DNA of 15,211 bases from a bacterium (GCA_028711675.1 JAQTRT010000037.1:1-15211); one strand, 5' to 3'. Shown: positions 6,398-14,478, numbered from the stretch's first letter. Notes: a model not told the origin generated them from the sequence alone. A program made the numbers and translations.

Positions 6398-7082
6398 CCT
6401 CTTCCTTTTTTTTCTTTTCTGTTCTCCGGGCTGGGCCGGGTTCGCATCCAAGATCAATAAAGGGAACAAGCTTTATAAAAAACAGGATTATGACCAGGCC
6501 CTGCAAAAATATATTGAAGCCGAAGTGAACAATCCCGGTTCACCGTTCACGCGTTATAATATCGGGAACACTTATTACCAGCAGTCGGACTATGAAAAAG
6601 CTGTTGCGGAACTGAATAAAGCCCTGTCTTCGAAGGATAACAAGTTCCGGGAAAAAGCTTATTATAATCTGGGCAACGCGTATTACAGGATGAACGATTA
6701 CGCAGGCGCCATTGAACATTATAAAAAAGCCCTGGAGATCGATCCTGCTGACGAGGACGCTAAATATAACATAGAGATCATCCGGAAGAGGATGCAGGAG
6801 AACAAGACCAACCAGCAACAGCAGCAGGACCAGAAAAAGAACAAACAGGATAAGAATAAACAGGATAAAAAAGAACAGGAGAAAAAGAACAAAGAGAACA
6901 AAGAAAAAAGGAAGGAAAAAGAAAAAGAACAGAACAGAAAACAACAGCAGCAGCAACAGAATAAAATGTCAAAAGAAGATGCCAAAAGGCTCCTGGATGC
7001 CCTGAGGGATGAGGAGAACAAGACCCAGCAGAAGATCAGGCCGGTCCAGGGCGGCGGCGCAGGAACGGACAAAGACTGGTAA
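6375..7082 (+). CDS. batC: BatC, secreted TPR protein with Lys/Gln-rich linker
   Basis: A 235-residue protein with an N-terminal signal peptide (about 1-21) and three TPR-like repeats covering about 24-133 (GNKLYKKQDYDQALQKY, YNIGNTYYQQSDYEKAV, YYNLGNAYYRMNDYAGA). A low-complexity segment of about 55 residues follows (roughly 141-195), made almost only of Lys, Gln, Glu, Asn, Asp and Arg. The tail is conserved in BatC: MSKEDAKRLLDALRDEE at 198-214 and a final KDW. TPRs imply protein-protein contacts in the periplasm, most likely with BatA/BatB. The start has AAAGGAG ten bases upstream and lies inside batB. The low-complexity DNA carries a 15-bp tandem repeat, so its length may vary between strains. 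Confidence 0.92.
   Translation: MAKKGLISLFLFFLFCSPGWAGFASKINKGNKLYKKQDYDQALQKYIEAEVNNPGSPFTRYNIGNTYYQQSDYEKAVAELNKALSSKDNKFREKAYYNLGNAYYRMNDYAGAIEHYKKALEIDPADEDAKYNIEIIRKRMQENKTNQQQQQDQKKNKQDKNKQDKKEQEKKNKENKEKRKEKEKEQNRKQQQQQQNKMSKEDAKRLLDALRDEENKTQQKIRPVQGGGAGTDKDW
6843..6887 (+). repeat. 15-bp tandem repeat inside batC
   Basis: AAACAGGATAA recurs at 6843 and 6858, and a diverged GAACAGGAGAA at 6873, a 15-bp period. It encodes five-residue units of the type KQDKN, KQDKK, EQEKK within the BatC linker. The surrounding DNA (about 6820-6965) is an almost pure purine/A-C rich tract. Confidence 0.7.
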
Positions 7083-7152
7083 GATACGGTTCTGTGGCGA
7101 AAAACAAGTAGATTAGTTTAATATGCTTTTCTTATCGGAAAGGTCATTGATT

Positions 7153-8967
7153 ATGAAAAAAATATTATTATCAGCGCTCATACTGCTCCTGAACAGTGTC
7201 CCCCTGCTCTGCCAGGACATCACCATGGAAGCCACGGTCAGCGCGAACGAAATGGCTGTAGGCGAACAGTTCACCTATACCATCTCCGTGCGCGGAAGCG
7301 CGGGGAATCTTCCCCAGCCTCAGCTTCCTGGCATGGACGATTTCAGGGTTTACAATGCAGGCACATCATCCTCTTTCCAGTTCATCAACGGCCAGGTCTC
7401 TTCATCCGTCACTTATAATTATGCGCTGGTCCCTCTCAAGGAAGGGGAATTCACCATCAATCCGGCACAGCTGAACTACAACGGTAAAGTGTACCAGACC
7501 CAGAGCATTACCGTCAAGGTCGTACCGCAGAAATCCCAGACCGCCCAGCAGCCGGGCCAGCAGCAACAACAGCAGCAGACCGAACCGTCGGTCGAGGAAC
7601 GCTTCTTCGGCCAGAACGAGACAGGTGAACTGTTCGTGAAAACCATCGTGAATAAAAGTTCGGTTTATGTGAACGAACCTGTCATTTATTCTTATAAACT
7701 TTATTTCCGGAACGTTTCCGTGGGCCAGTACGGGATACAGAAACTCCCTGACCTGGCGGGATTCTGGATAGAGGATATTCCCCCGGATAAAGTAAGGAAA
7801 CAGAGCACAGAGGTCTTGAACGGGAAAAAATATTACACGCTGGTCCTGGAGAGCAAGGTCCTGTTCCCCACGGCTCCCGGTAAAAAATACATCAATGGCG
7901 CCAGGTTTAATTTCGTGGTTCAGGATTTCTTCTCCTTTTTCGGAAAGAGGATCGACCGGGAAGCCAATCCCGTCTCTATTACCATCCTGCCCCTTCCGGA
8001 CAAGAACAAACCGGCTGATTTCAAGGGATGCGTGGCCAGCCTGAAGTTATCCACCCAGCTCGGGAGCAAGAACTTCATCCAGAACGAGCCGTTCAGCTTC
8101 AAGGTGATCCTTTCCGGCACCGGGAACATCAAATCCATCACCGATCCCGTTCTGCCGGAGCTGAAGAACTTCAGGATCTACGACACGCATGCCTCCCTGA
8201 ACATCCAGAAGAACGCGAACGGCGTGTTCGGCGATAAGATCTATGAGTATATCCTGATACCGGAGGCCGCGGGCAAGCTCGAACTGCCGGCCTTTCATTT
8301 CACTTATTTCAATTATGTGAACGACGGATACCAGACCCTTTCCACCAAACCTGTTTTCCTGAACATCAAGCCCGGCAAGCCCGGTTCCGCCAATCTTTAC
8401 ACGGCTCCTTACGCCTTTTCCCAGAGCGATGTTACGCTCATCGGCAAGGATATCCGGTTCATCAAGGAGAACATCACCGCCATCCGGAACGAAGGCGACT
8501 ATTTCTTTAATTACGGCATCTTCTGGTTCCTGGTCCTCCTGCCGCTCCTGGGCCTGGGCATCTGTTTTTATTATTACCAGTATAAACTGAAACTGGAATC
8601 GGACGTAACGTTTGCCAGGGCCTCGCGCGCTTACCGCCGGGCCAAGAAACATCTTCTGGAGATCGAAAAATGCATCATAAAGAGGGAACTGGAACGGGTA
8701 CCTACCCTGTTCGAAAAGGCCATCACAGGCTACATCAGCGATAAGTTCAATATCCCCACCTCGGAGATCGTTCTGGAACAGTTCAAGAAGGTTCTGGCCG
8801 GCAAAAAGCTGGACAGGGAGATGCTGGGCCTGGTGGAAGAGCTTTACCATGAAATGAACATGCTGAAATATTCCCAGGCCGCTAAGAACACACCGGACAG
8901 TTACCGAAGGCTCATCAGCCGGTGCAGCGAGATGTTCAATAAGATCGAACAATCGGTCCGGGTATAG
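7153..8967 (+). CDS. batD: BatD, oxygen-tolerance family membrane protein
   Basis: A 604-residue protein, the usual BatD size. It has a signal peptide (about 1-20), a large periplasmic region of repeated Ig-like beta domains (about 22-430), one membrane segment (about 456-476), and a cytoplasmic helical C-terminal domain (about 478-604). Between the first and second Ig-like domains lies a Gln-rich linker (about 129-142). I choose ATG 7153 because AAAGG lies nine bases before it and the signal peptide then starts with MKKILLS; an in-frame ATG at 7123 has no ribosome binding site. Cys20 does not sit in a proper lipobox, so it is unlikely to be a lipoprotein. A 70-bp gap without a visible promoter separates it from batC. 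BatD is thought to be a structural part of the Bat membrane complex; its exact role is unknown. Confidence 0.93.
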   Translation: MKKILLSALILLLNSVPLLCQDITMEATVSANEMAVGEQFTYTISVRGSAGNLPQPQLPGMDDFRVYNAGTSSSFQFINGQVSSSVTYNYALVPLKEGEFTINPAQLNYNGKVYQTQSITVKVVPQKSQTAQQPGQQQQQQQTEPSVEERFFGQNETGELFVKTIVNKSSVYVNEPVIYSYKLYFRNVSVGQYGIQKLPDLAGFWIEDIPPDKVRKQSTEVLNGKKYYTLVLESKVLFPTAPGKKYINGARFNFVVQDFFSFFGKRIDREANPVSITILPLPDKNKPADFKGCVASLKLSTQLGSKNFIQNEPFSFKVILSGTGNIKSITDPVLPELKNFRIYDTHASLNIQKNANGVFGDKIYEYILIPEAAGKLELPAFHFTYFNYVNDGYQTLSTKPVFLNIKPGKPGSANLYTAPYAFSQSDVTLIGKDIRFIKENITAIRNEGDYFFNYGIFWFLVLLPLLGLGICFYYYQYKLKLESDVTFARASRAYRRAKKHLLEIEKCIIKRELERVPTLFEKAITGYISDKFNIPTSEIVLEQFKKVLAGKKLDREMLGLVEELYHEMNMLKYSQAAKNTPDSYRRLISRCSEMFNKIEQSVRV

Positions 8968-8979
8968 GAGAGAAGGATC

Positions 8980-9732
8980 ATGAAAAAAAAGCTGTTATTA
9001 TTATTTCTTCTGATGCCTTGTTTCCTTAAGGCTGAATCCTTATCCGTGCTTTTCAAACAAGGGAACGAATTATACAAGCAGGGAAAATATGACGAAGCCG
9101 CCAAACAGTATGAACTTATCCTGTCAAAGAACGTGGAGAACGGGTATGTGTATTTCAACCTGGGCAATGCTTACTGGAAAGCCAATAATATCGGAAAAGC
9201 GGTCCTGAACTACGAAAGGGCCCGCATTTATCTGCCTACGGACAGCGATATACGGTTCAACCTGAAATTCGCCAACTCCATCAAGCAGGACAAGATCGAG
9301 GAACCGGAGTATAATCCTTTCACAAGAATAATCCTGGCTGTTTATGATATCTTCGAGCTTAATACGCTCTTCTGGCTTGTGTATGTTCTTTTCCTGGTCC
9401 TGGCCGCTTCCCTTATCTTTAAATGGTTCAGCCGGAACATCAACCATCAGGTCCTGAACGCCAGGATATTCAGCAATACCGGTATCGTCTTCCTTCTCCT
9501 CCTTTTCATCCTTATCATAAAAATATACGATGTCCGTTCCTCCACTTATGCCGTTATCCTGAACAGCGAAGTAAAAATAAAAAGCGGCCCCGATGAGACC
9601 TATACCGATATTTTCAGCCTCCATACCGGTTCCAAGGTCAGGATCAGCAAGGAGAGCGGGAACTGGTTTCTTATTACCCTGCCTAACGGATACAGCGGCT
9701 GGCTCGACAGGAACTCCCTGGAAAAGATCTGA
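8980..9732 (+). CDS. batE: BatE, TPR and SH3-like domain membrane protein
   Basis: A 250-residue protein with a signal peptide (about 1-18), two TPR repeats at about 19-88 (LFKQGNELYKQGKYDEAAKQY, YFNLGNAYWKANNIGKAV), two membrane segments (about 128-147 and 166-182), and a C-terminal bacterial SH3-like domain (about 188-250) with the typical VKIKSGPDETY and GYSGWLDRNSL elements. This layout is typical of BatE. The TPR and SH3 parts should face the periplasm, linked by the hairpin of membrane helices. The ribosome binding site is GGAGAGAAGGA just before ATG 8980, 12 bases after batD. It is the last named gene of the Bat cluster. A further short frame, in the same phase, follows its stop codon. 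Confidence 0.92.
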   Translation: MKKKLLLLFLLMPCFLKAESLSVLFKQGNELYKQGKYDEAAKQYELILSKNVENGYVYFNLGNAYWKANNIGKAVLNYERARIYLPTDSDIRFNLKFANSIKQDKIEEPEYNPFTRIILAVYDIFELNTLFWLVYVLFLVLAASLIFKWFSRNINHQVLNARIFSNTGIVFLLLLFILIIKIYDVRSSTYAVILNSEVKIKSGPDETYTDIFSLHTGSKVRISKESGNWFLITLPNGYSGWLDRNSLEKI

Positions 9733-9744
9733 CATGAAAAGTCC

Positions 9745-9888
9745 ATGCCCCCGGATCAGGAGCGTACTTCAAGCGGAAGAGATGAAGAGATAAAGGACCC
9801 GCTGGGTACGGGGCTGGAAGAACACAAAAGGATTTACAGGGAGATGAAGAAGCACCTGGTCAGGCTGGCCCTGAAGCTGAAGTCCTGA
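9745..9888 (+). CDS. Possible small protein of 47 residues after batE
   Basis: I do not recognise this frame. It starts at ATG 9745, 12 bases after the batE stop and in the same phase, and ends at TGA 9886-9888, ten bases before the end of the convergent pyrophosphatase gene. The product is charged: an acidic, Ser-rich N-terminus (PPDQERTSSGRDEEIKD, 2-18), a GTGLEEHKRIYREMKKH stretch (21-37), and a basic amphipathic helix ending LVRLALKLKS. No signal peptide or Cys is present. Support: it fills a 166-bp gap that would otherwise be unusually empty for this stretch, and its codon choice (AAG, CTG, GGA) resembles that of the neighbours. Against: there is no good ribosome binding site, and a second short frame (9734-9793) overlaps it. 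It could be a translationally coupled partner of BatE, the remnant of a longer BatE C-terminus, or chance. Confidence 0.4.
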   Translation: MPPDQERTSSGRDEEIKDPLGTGLEEHKRIYREMKKHLVRLALKLKS

Positions 9889-9898
9889 GGTTCCGGCT

Positions 9899-11536
9899 TT
9901 ATTCGAACATCTTCAGCAAAGTGGGCATGAGCTGCTGTTTCCGGGAAATGACTCCTTTCAGTTCGTATAAATTCGGGTTCAGCTTGTTATAAGGCAGTTT
10001 ATTGAGAAGATTATCCTTGCCTAAAATAAGCAGGAGGCTGGTCTCAATGCTGATATCGGTCAGGAGCAGGCCGAGTAATTTATAATCCCCTTCTTCGTTC
10101 ATCTTCTGCAGGGCATGGAGCAGTTTGGCCTTATGCTTGTGGAATTCCGAGAAACCGATGATCTCGATCTGTCCCATGCCGATGCGGCTGTTCCCGGCCT
10201 CGTAATTCTTAAAATCCTGGAAGATGATCTTTTCCACATCCTTATAATCGACCTTGGAGCCGGCCTTGAAGAATTCCACGGCAAACTGCCTGTAATCCAT
10301 TCTGGCGAAATGGTTGAGCCACTTCACCATTTCCGTATCGCTCCGCGTTGTCGTGGGGCTCCTCAGGATGACCGTGTCCGAAAGGATGCCGGAGATGAGG
10401 AGCCTGGCTGTGCTGCGTTCCGGCTCGATACAGCTGTTCTTGAACTGCATGGCAATGATGGTGGACGTGCTGCCCACGGGATAATTGATGAACGTGATGG
10501 GCTTGACCGTATTGATGGGGGAAAGCCTGTGGTGGTCCACGATCTCGATCACGCTGGCCTGCTCAATGCCGTCAACAGCCTGGGATATCTCGTTATGGTC
10601 GACCAGGATAGCTTTCTTGCTCGAGCTTTTAACAAGCTCACCCTTGGTGATGATGCCGCAGAGAGTGCCCTGGTCGTCCAGGACCATGATCCCCTTCTGC
10701 TCCTGGTCTCCCAGTATGTCGTGCGTCTCGGTAAGGTCTTTGGAATAATGGATGGTGCTGAACTTTTTCGTATAGAACACGGGTACGGGGATGCTTTGTT
10801 TCAATAAAACAGTGGCTTTCGTGGAATTGAGGGGCGTGCGCAATAAAAGGATCTTCCTCTTCCGCGCATACTGGACCACCTCATGGGGCGGATTGTTATT
10901 ATTGGCGAAAATAATAAGCTTGATGTCGAACTGGTTCAGCTTGGTCAGGATACTGTACCGGTCATCGGTTACAATGATCTTAGGGATCTTTTCCGATCTT
11001 TTAAGGGTTTCTACGATGTTCTCCAGAGAGCCTGTGGTGAGGATGATCTCGCCTTTGAACAACTCATCTTCTTTTTCCAGCTTGCCTATGGCCTCGGCCC
11101 TGATAACCTTCCTGATGAGCGAGATGGATGTGTAGATCTTGCTGCTCTCCAGCAGCTTCAGCAGATTACCGGTCACGGTCTCCAGGGTCAGGAGCCCTAC
11201 AGGCTCCTTTTTATCGTTCACGACCGGAAGGAACTGTATACGCGAGCGGAGGAAGATCTGTAAAGCATCGTTCAAACAGCTGTTCTCCCTGCAGAAGATC
11301 ACGTTCTTGATCATCACGTCCGAGACCTTGGTCCGTATATCCGCCAGGAAGACAGGAGCCGGGATATTCAGTTTTTTCAGGATAAATCCTGTCTGGTTGT
11401 TGATGACGCCGGCCCGGGCCGGGATAACATTCCTGCTGTCCGTTTTCTTCTTAAATTCAGCATATGCCAAAGCGGATGCAATGGAATCGGTATCAGGATT
11501 CTTGTGGCCTATGATATAAATCTGTTCCATGGACAT
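9899..11536 (-). CDS. ppaC: Manganese-dependent inorganic pyrophosphatase, family II, with CBS and DRTGG domains
   Basis: A cytoplasmic 545-residue enzyme that hydrolyses pyrophosphate to two phosphates, pulling biosynthetic reactions forward. The DHH catalytic domain is split: GHKNPDTDSI at 10-19, then a regulatory insert, then LVDHNE (311-316), IVDHHR (332-337), GSTST (355-359) and LSDTVILRSPT (385-395). The C-terminal DHHA2 domain ends with the substrate-binding SRKQQ near 528. The insert (about 68-306) holds a CBS domain (about 73-130), a DRTGG-type domain (about 140-250, with TDDR at 190-193) and a second CBS half (about 255-305). In clostridial CBS-pyrophosphatases this module binds AMP/ADP (inhibiting) and ATP or diadenosine polyphosphates (activating); the same control is inferred here. 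ATG 11536 or ATG 11530 could be the start; neither has a strong ribosome binding site. It lies 12 bases after the PAP2 gene and is convergent with the Bat cluster. Confidence 0.93.
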   Translation of the reverse strand: MSMEQIYIIGHKNPDTDSIASALAYAEFKKKTDSRNVIPARAGVINNQTGFILKKLNIPAPVFLADIRTKVSDVMIKNVIFCRENSCLNDALQIFLRSRIQFLPVVNDKKEPVGLLTLETVTGNLLKLLESSKIYTSISLIRKVIRAEAIGKLEKEDELFKGEIILTTGSLENIVETLKRSEKIPKIIVTDDRYSILTKLNQFDIKLIIFANNNNPPHEVVQYARKRKILLLRTPLNSTKATVLLKQSIPVPVFYTKKFSTIHYSKDLTETHDILGDQEQKGIMVLDDQGTLCGIITKGELVKSSSKKAILVDHNEISQAVDGIEQASVIEIVDHHRLSPINTVKPITFINYPVGSTSTIIAMQFKNSCIEPERSTARLLISGILSDTVILRSPTTTRSDTEMVKWLNHFARMDYRQFAVEFFKAGSKVDYKDVEKIIFQDFKNYEAGNSRIGMGQIEIIGFSEFHKHKAKLLHALQKMNEEGDYKLLGLLLTDISIETSLLLILGKDNLLNKLPYNKLNPNLYELKGVISRKQQLMPTLLKMFE

Positions 11537-11548
11537 GCTTTAATATAA

Positions 11549-12454
11549 TCATTTATTTTCATAAGCCAAATAAAATTTTCTTCCTACCGGATAAAAGATA
11601 AGGGCGAAGAGGATACCCGTGACCGCATCAGCAACATAATGATAACGGTTATACACGATAGCTACGGACATGACGCAGATGACAGGAAGGATGATGTAAA
11701 AAGGCAGCTTACCGAAGAACTTTCTGATAAGGAAAAGGCAGGTCCAGGCCACGGCCAGATGCGAGGACGGCATGCAGGCGCCGATGGTCTGTCCCTTGAC
11801 CATGAGAAAGTCTTGAAGGGGTGTAAAGATAAATCCCTTCAGCACTTTTATACGGAACAGGGCCTCGAGCGTAAAACGCGGCCCTTCAATGGGGAAAAGG
11901 ACGAAACCCGCATAACAGATATAGAACATGAACGTGACCATGAAGACAAAGTATTCAAGGTCCTTGATCCGTTTACTGAAAAAAAGTATCAGGACCGAGA
12001 CAGGCATATAAAAATAATAGGAAAAGTAGGAAAATTTCATGATCTCGGTCATGACCGGGGAGACGAGCTTTTCCAGAAAGACCTCAGGATGGCCGCCGAA
12101 CAAGCTGACCTGAAATTTCAGGACCAGGGGATCGATGAACCCGCCGTACAGGACAGTAACAAATCCTGAAATGGACTTATACACGAAGAAAAAAGTAATG
12201 ACCGGATACAGGTGTCTCAAAAATGCAATGACCCGGCTGGCGGGATATTTTTGGTACAGCCGTGTGATAAGAAGGATAAAGACAAAATATAGGGAGTATG
12301 ATAAAACATACAGATACCAGAGATGCACTTTCTGGCGGAAGATACTGACCAGGCAGATGACCCAGATGATATAAATGAAGCTCACGATATCTGTGAGATT
12401 GAATGGTCTGCTCCTGTGATCTCCTTTTATTGCTGTTTCTGTTGTCCGGTCCAT
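11549..12454 (-). CDS. PAP2-superfamily membrane phosphatase (AUR1-like type)
   Basis: A polytopic membrane protein of 301 residues with about six or more hydrophobic helices. It has the PAP2 catalytic motifs: GPRF (191-194) before the active site, MPSSHLAVA (228-236, with Ser231 and His232), and NRYHYVADAVTG (269-280, with Arg270, His272 and Asp276). The spacing R-x-H-x-x-x-D and the LFGGHPEVFLE segment (118-128) are like the PAP2_3/inositol phosphorylceramide synthase-like branch rather than the classic PSGH type. Such proteins remove phosphate or transfer phosphoalcohol groups on lipids; the substrate cannot be told from sequence. The ribosome binding site is AGAGGATC directly before ATG 12454. 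It lies 49 bases behind mtaB and 12 bases ahead of the pyrophosphatase gene. Confidence 0.85.
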   Translation of the reverse strand: MDRTTETAIKGDHRSRPFNLTDIVSFIYIIWVICLVSIFRQKVHLWYLYVLSYSLYFVFILLITRLYQKYPASRVIAFLRHLYPVITFFFVYKSISGFVTVLYGGFIDPLVLKFQVSLFGGHPEVFLEKLVSPVMTEIMKFSYFSYYFYMPVSVLILFFSKRIKDLEYFVFMVTFMFYICYAGFVLFPIEGPRFTLEALFRIKVLKGFIFTPLQDFLMVKGQTIGACMPSSHLAVAWTCLFLIRKFFGKLPFYIILPVICVMSVAIVYNRYHYVADAVTGILFALIFYPVGRKFYLAYENK

Positions 12455-12503
12455 GATCCTCTTGTTCTCCTTTTATGTGGATTAATGATCCGAGGGGCTT
12501 GCC

Positions 12504-13721
12504 TTACTGGCCGTAGATATCCTGGCCCATGACCCGTTCGATCCTGACATCACAGAGGCAGCCTATCTTATCCCTGTAAAGCTCCAGGGGGAGCAGTACT
12601 TTCAGATAATCCGGGCTGACAGAAGAGATATAGCGGTTCTGTTTCACTTTATTCTCCACCATGATCCTGATCCTTTTGCCTGTCAGGCTCTCGAAGTACT
12701 TTTGTTTGCTTTCGTGCATGTATTGGTCCAGGACAGCCGCCCGGTCTGTCCTGGTCTTATCGTTCAGGTTGTCCTTTATCAGGGAAGCGGGTGTATGCTC
12801 GCGTTTGGAATAACGGAATATATGGAGATAAAAAATATTGTTCTTTTTTAAGAATTCCAGGGTTTGAAGGAAATCTTCCTCTTCCTCATTCGGAAAACCA
12901 GTGATGAGGTCTGTGCCGATGATGACTTCCTTGTCCAGGGTCTTCAACTCACGGACCACATCCTCGTATTCCCTGACCGTATAAGGCCGGTTCATGGCCT
13001 TTAATATTTTGTCCGAGCCGGATTGAAGCGGGACATGGAAGTATTTGCATATTTTTTTATGGCCCAGCACGCTGAGCAGCGGTTTATCAATGCTGGTCGG
13101 TTCGACGGAAGAGAGCCGGACCTGTTCGATACCCGGGATCTTTATCAGATTTTTCAACAGGTCTTTCAGCCTGTATCCTTGATCATGATAATCGCCGATA
13201 TTAACGCCGGTAAGTACGATCTCCCTGTAGTTTTGTTCTGCCAGGCTCTTCGCAAAGGCCAGGACATGCTCGTACCTCTCGCTCCTGCCGGGTCCCCTGG
13301 CCAGCCTTACTTTGCAGTAAGAACAGTTAAAATCGCATCCGTCCTGTATCTTGATAAAAGGCCGCGTCCGGTCCGGCGCGTAACGAAACTCGCTGCCACA
13401 GGTTTGATCCTGACCGATACTGGACTTTTCCTGATTCCCCACGAACTCGTCGATGCAGCCGAGGCTTTCCAGTTCTTCCCTGTTCGTCTCGACCATGCAG
13501 CCTGTGGCAATGATCCTGGCCCGCGGATTCTCTTTCCTGAGCTTCCTGATCAGCTTAACGGTTTTGGCGTCGGCCTGCCGGGTCACGGTGCATGTATTGA
13601 TTACGCAAAGATCAGCCTGCCCTTCCCCGCATTCATGGCCGTTTGACCGGAACCGGCTCATGATCATATCAGCTTCAGACTGGTTCAAGCGGCACCCGGT
13701 TGATCTCACGACTACCCTCAC
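12504..13721 (-). CDS. mtaB: tRNA (N6-threonylcarbamoyladenosine-37) methylthiotransferase MtaB
   Basis: A 405-residue radical SAM enzyme that adds a methylthio group to t6A at position 37 of tRNAs such as tRNA-Lys. It has the N-terminal MTTase domain with the three cluster cysteines C10 (STGCRLN), C44 (NTCTV) and C75 (ATGCM), then the radical SAM core starting at QDGCDFNCSYC (C129, C133, C136) with ARGPGRSE following, FHVPLQSGSDKIL in the middle and ITGFPNEEEEDF near the end. A TRAM-like C-terminal domain covers about 345-405. GCRLNQSEAD and the CDFNCSYC form point to the MtaB subgroup rather than MiaB or RimO. The start is GTG 13721, with AGAGGA just upstream and a 4-base overlap (GTGA) with the stop of the preceding TPR gene, so the two are probably translationally coupled. 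Confidence 0.93.
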   Translation of the reverse strand: MRVVVRSTGCRLNQSEADMIMSRFRSNGHECGEGQADLCVINTCTVTRQADAKTVKLIRKLRKENPRARIIATGCMVETNREELESLGCIDEFVGNQEKSSIGQDQTCGSEFRYAPDRTRPFIKIQDGCDFNCSYCKVRLARGPGRSERYEHVLAFAKSLAEQNYREIVLTGVNIGDYHDQGYRLKDLLKNLIKIPGIEQVRLSSVEPTSIDKPLLSVLGHKKICKYFHVPLQSGSDKILKAMNRPYTVREYEDVVRELKTLDKEVIIGTDLITGFPNEEEEDFLQTLEFLKKNNIFYLHIFRYSKREHTPASLIKDNLNDKTRTDRAAVLDQYMHESKQKYFESLTGKRIRIMVENKVKQNRYISSVSPDYLKVLLPLELYRDKIGCLCDVRIERVMGQDIYGQ

Positions 13722-14458
13722 TTCTTCCTCTTGATCCGGGCCAGAGCCGCGTTCACCTGGGTCAATTCTTTTTTAGCAGGCGAAAATTCGTTGTTCAGTT
13801 TAAGGCATTTCTCGAAACTGTCTTTAGCTTTACCCCATTCAGCCAGGGATTCGTAGGTGAGTCCCAGGTTGTAATAAAAAAAGTAGATGCTGCTGTCCAG
13901 GGCAATGGCCGTGAGAAAGGCTGTATTGGCATTATTGGACTGTTTTAATTTCATGTAGGTCAGGCCGGTCAGGTTATAGTAATACGCGTTCTCCGGATCA
14001 AAAGATATGGCCTTCTCGAACGCGATCCTGGCTTTCCTGAATTTTTTATCATTGAAATAAACCTGGCCCAGGATATAGAAGAGCTGGCCGTTCTCCTTTT
14101 CGTTCTGGAGCGCGTACAGGGCCAGCTTTTCCGCCTGCCTGTAATTACCGGTAATGAGGTAGATATCTGCCAGTTCGATGTACAGGTTCACGTTATTGGG
14201 CTGTATCTCCATGGCGCGTTTGAGGGCCATGATGGCATTCTCATTGTCGCCCAGGATCTTCGATACTTTGCCCAGATAATAAAAGGCCGTAAAATTATTA
14301 ATATCGGCCCTGATGATATCGAGGAATATCTCGTTGGCCTTCTTGTATTCCCGCTTTTTATAGTACTCGATGCCTTTCTTGAGGAAATCATCCTCGGAAA
14401 AGGCCGGTCCCGCGCAGAACAGGACCAGAACTGTCATTATCAGTATTCTTTTGATCAT
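13718..14458 (-). CDS. Secreted or envelope TPR-repeat protein
   Basis: A 246-residue protein with an N-terminal signal peptide (about 1-21, ending GPAFSED) and six TPR repeats filling the rest (starting near 24, 55, 90, 123, 157 and 191), for example FYYLGKVSKILGDNENAI, FYILGQVYFNDKKFRKA and FYYNLGLTYESLAEWGKA. It ends in a basic tail. TPR arrays bind other proteins; no specific partner can be named. I choose ATG 14458 because AGGAG lies four bases before it and the signal peptide then starts with MIKRILIM. An in-frame ATG at 14482 overlaps the ligA stop (ATGA) but has only a weak ribosome binding site and would place a charged segment before the signal. It is not evidently related to BatC or BatE apart from the repeat type. 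Confidence 0.85.
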   Translation of the reverse strand: MIKRILIMTVLVLFCAGPAFSEDDFLKKGIEYYKKREYKKANEIFLDIIRADINNFTAFYYLGKVSKILGDNENAIMALKRAMEIQPNNVNLYIELADIYLITGNYRQAEKLALYALQNEKENGQLFYILGQVYFNDKKFRKARIAFEKAISFDPENAYYYNLTGLTYMKLKQSNNANTAFLTAIALDSSIYFFYYNLGLTYESLAEWGKAKDSFEKCLKLNNEFSPAKKELTQVNAALARIKRKK

Positions 14459-14478
14459 ATCTCTCCTAATTAAAAAGG

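Noticed and set aside
6540..7072. Leftward Leu/Phe/Cys-rich frames that look like membrane proteins
   Set aside because: They are the complement of the A/G-rich batC linker; hydrophobicity arises from reading TTT/CTT/TTC triplets.
7123..7152. Longer batD starting at ATG 7123
   Set aside because: It lacks a ribosome binding site and puts a charged extension before the signal peptide; ATG 7153 has AAAGG at normal spacing.
7210..7215. BatD as a lipoprotein through Cys20
   Set aside because: The residues before the Cys (P-L-L) do not form a lipobox, which needs a small residue at -1.
8047..8952. Leftward open frame of 301 codons
   Set aside because: It lies fully antisense to batD, which has clear family features, and has no recognisable domain.
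9730..9888. TGA readthrough extending BatE by about 52 residues
   Set aside because: TGA is used as a normal stop by several genes here, and BatE already ends with a complete SH3-like domain; no recoding signal is seen.
10115..10807. Rightward open frame of 230 codons
   Set aside because: It is antisense to the pyrophosphatase gene, whose catalytic motifs are all intact.
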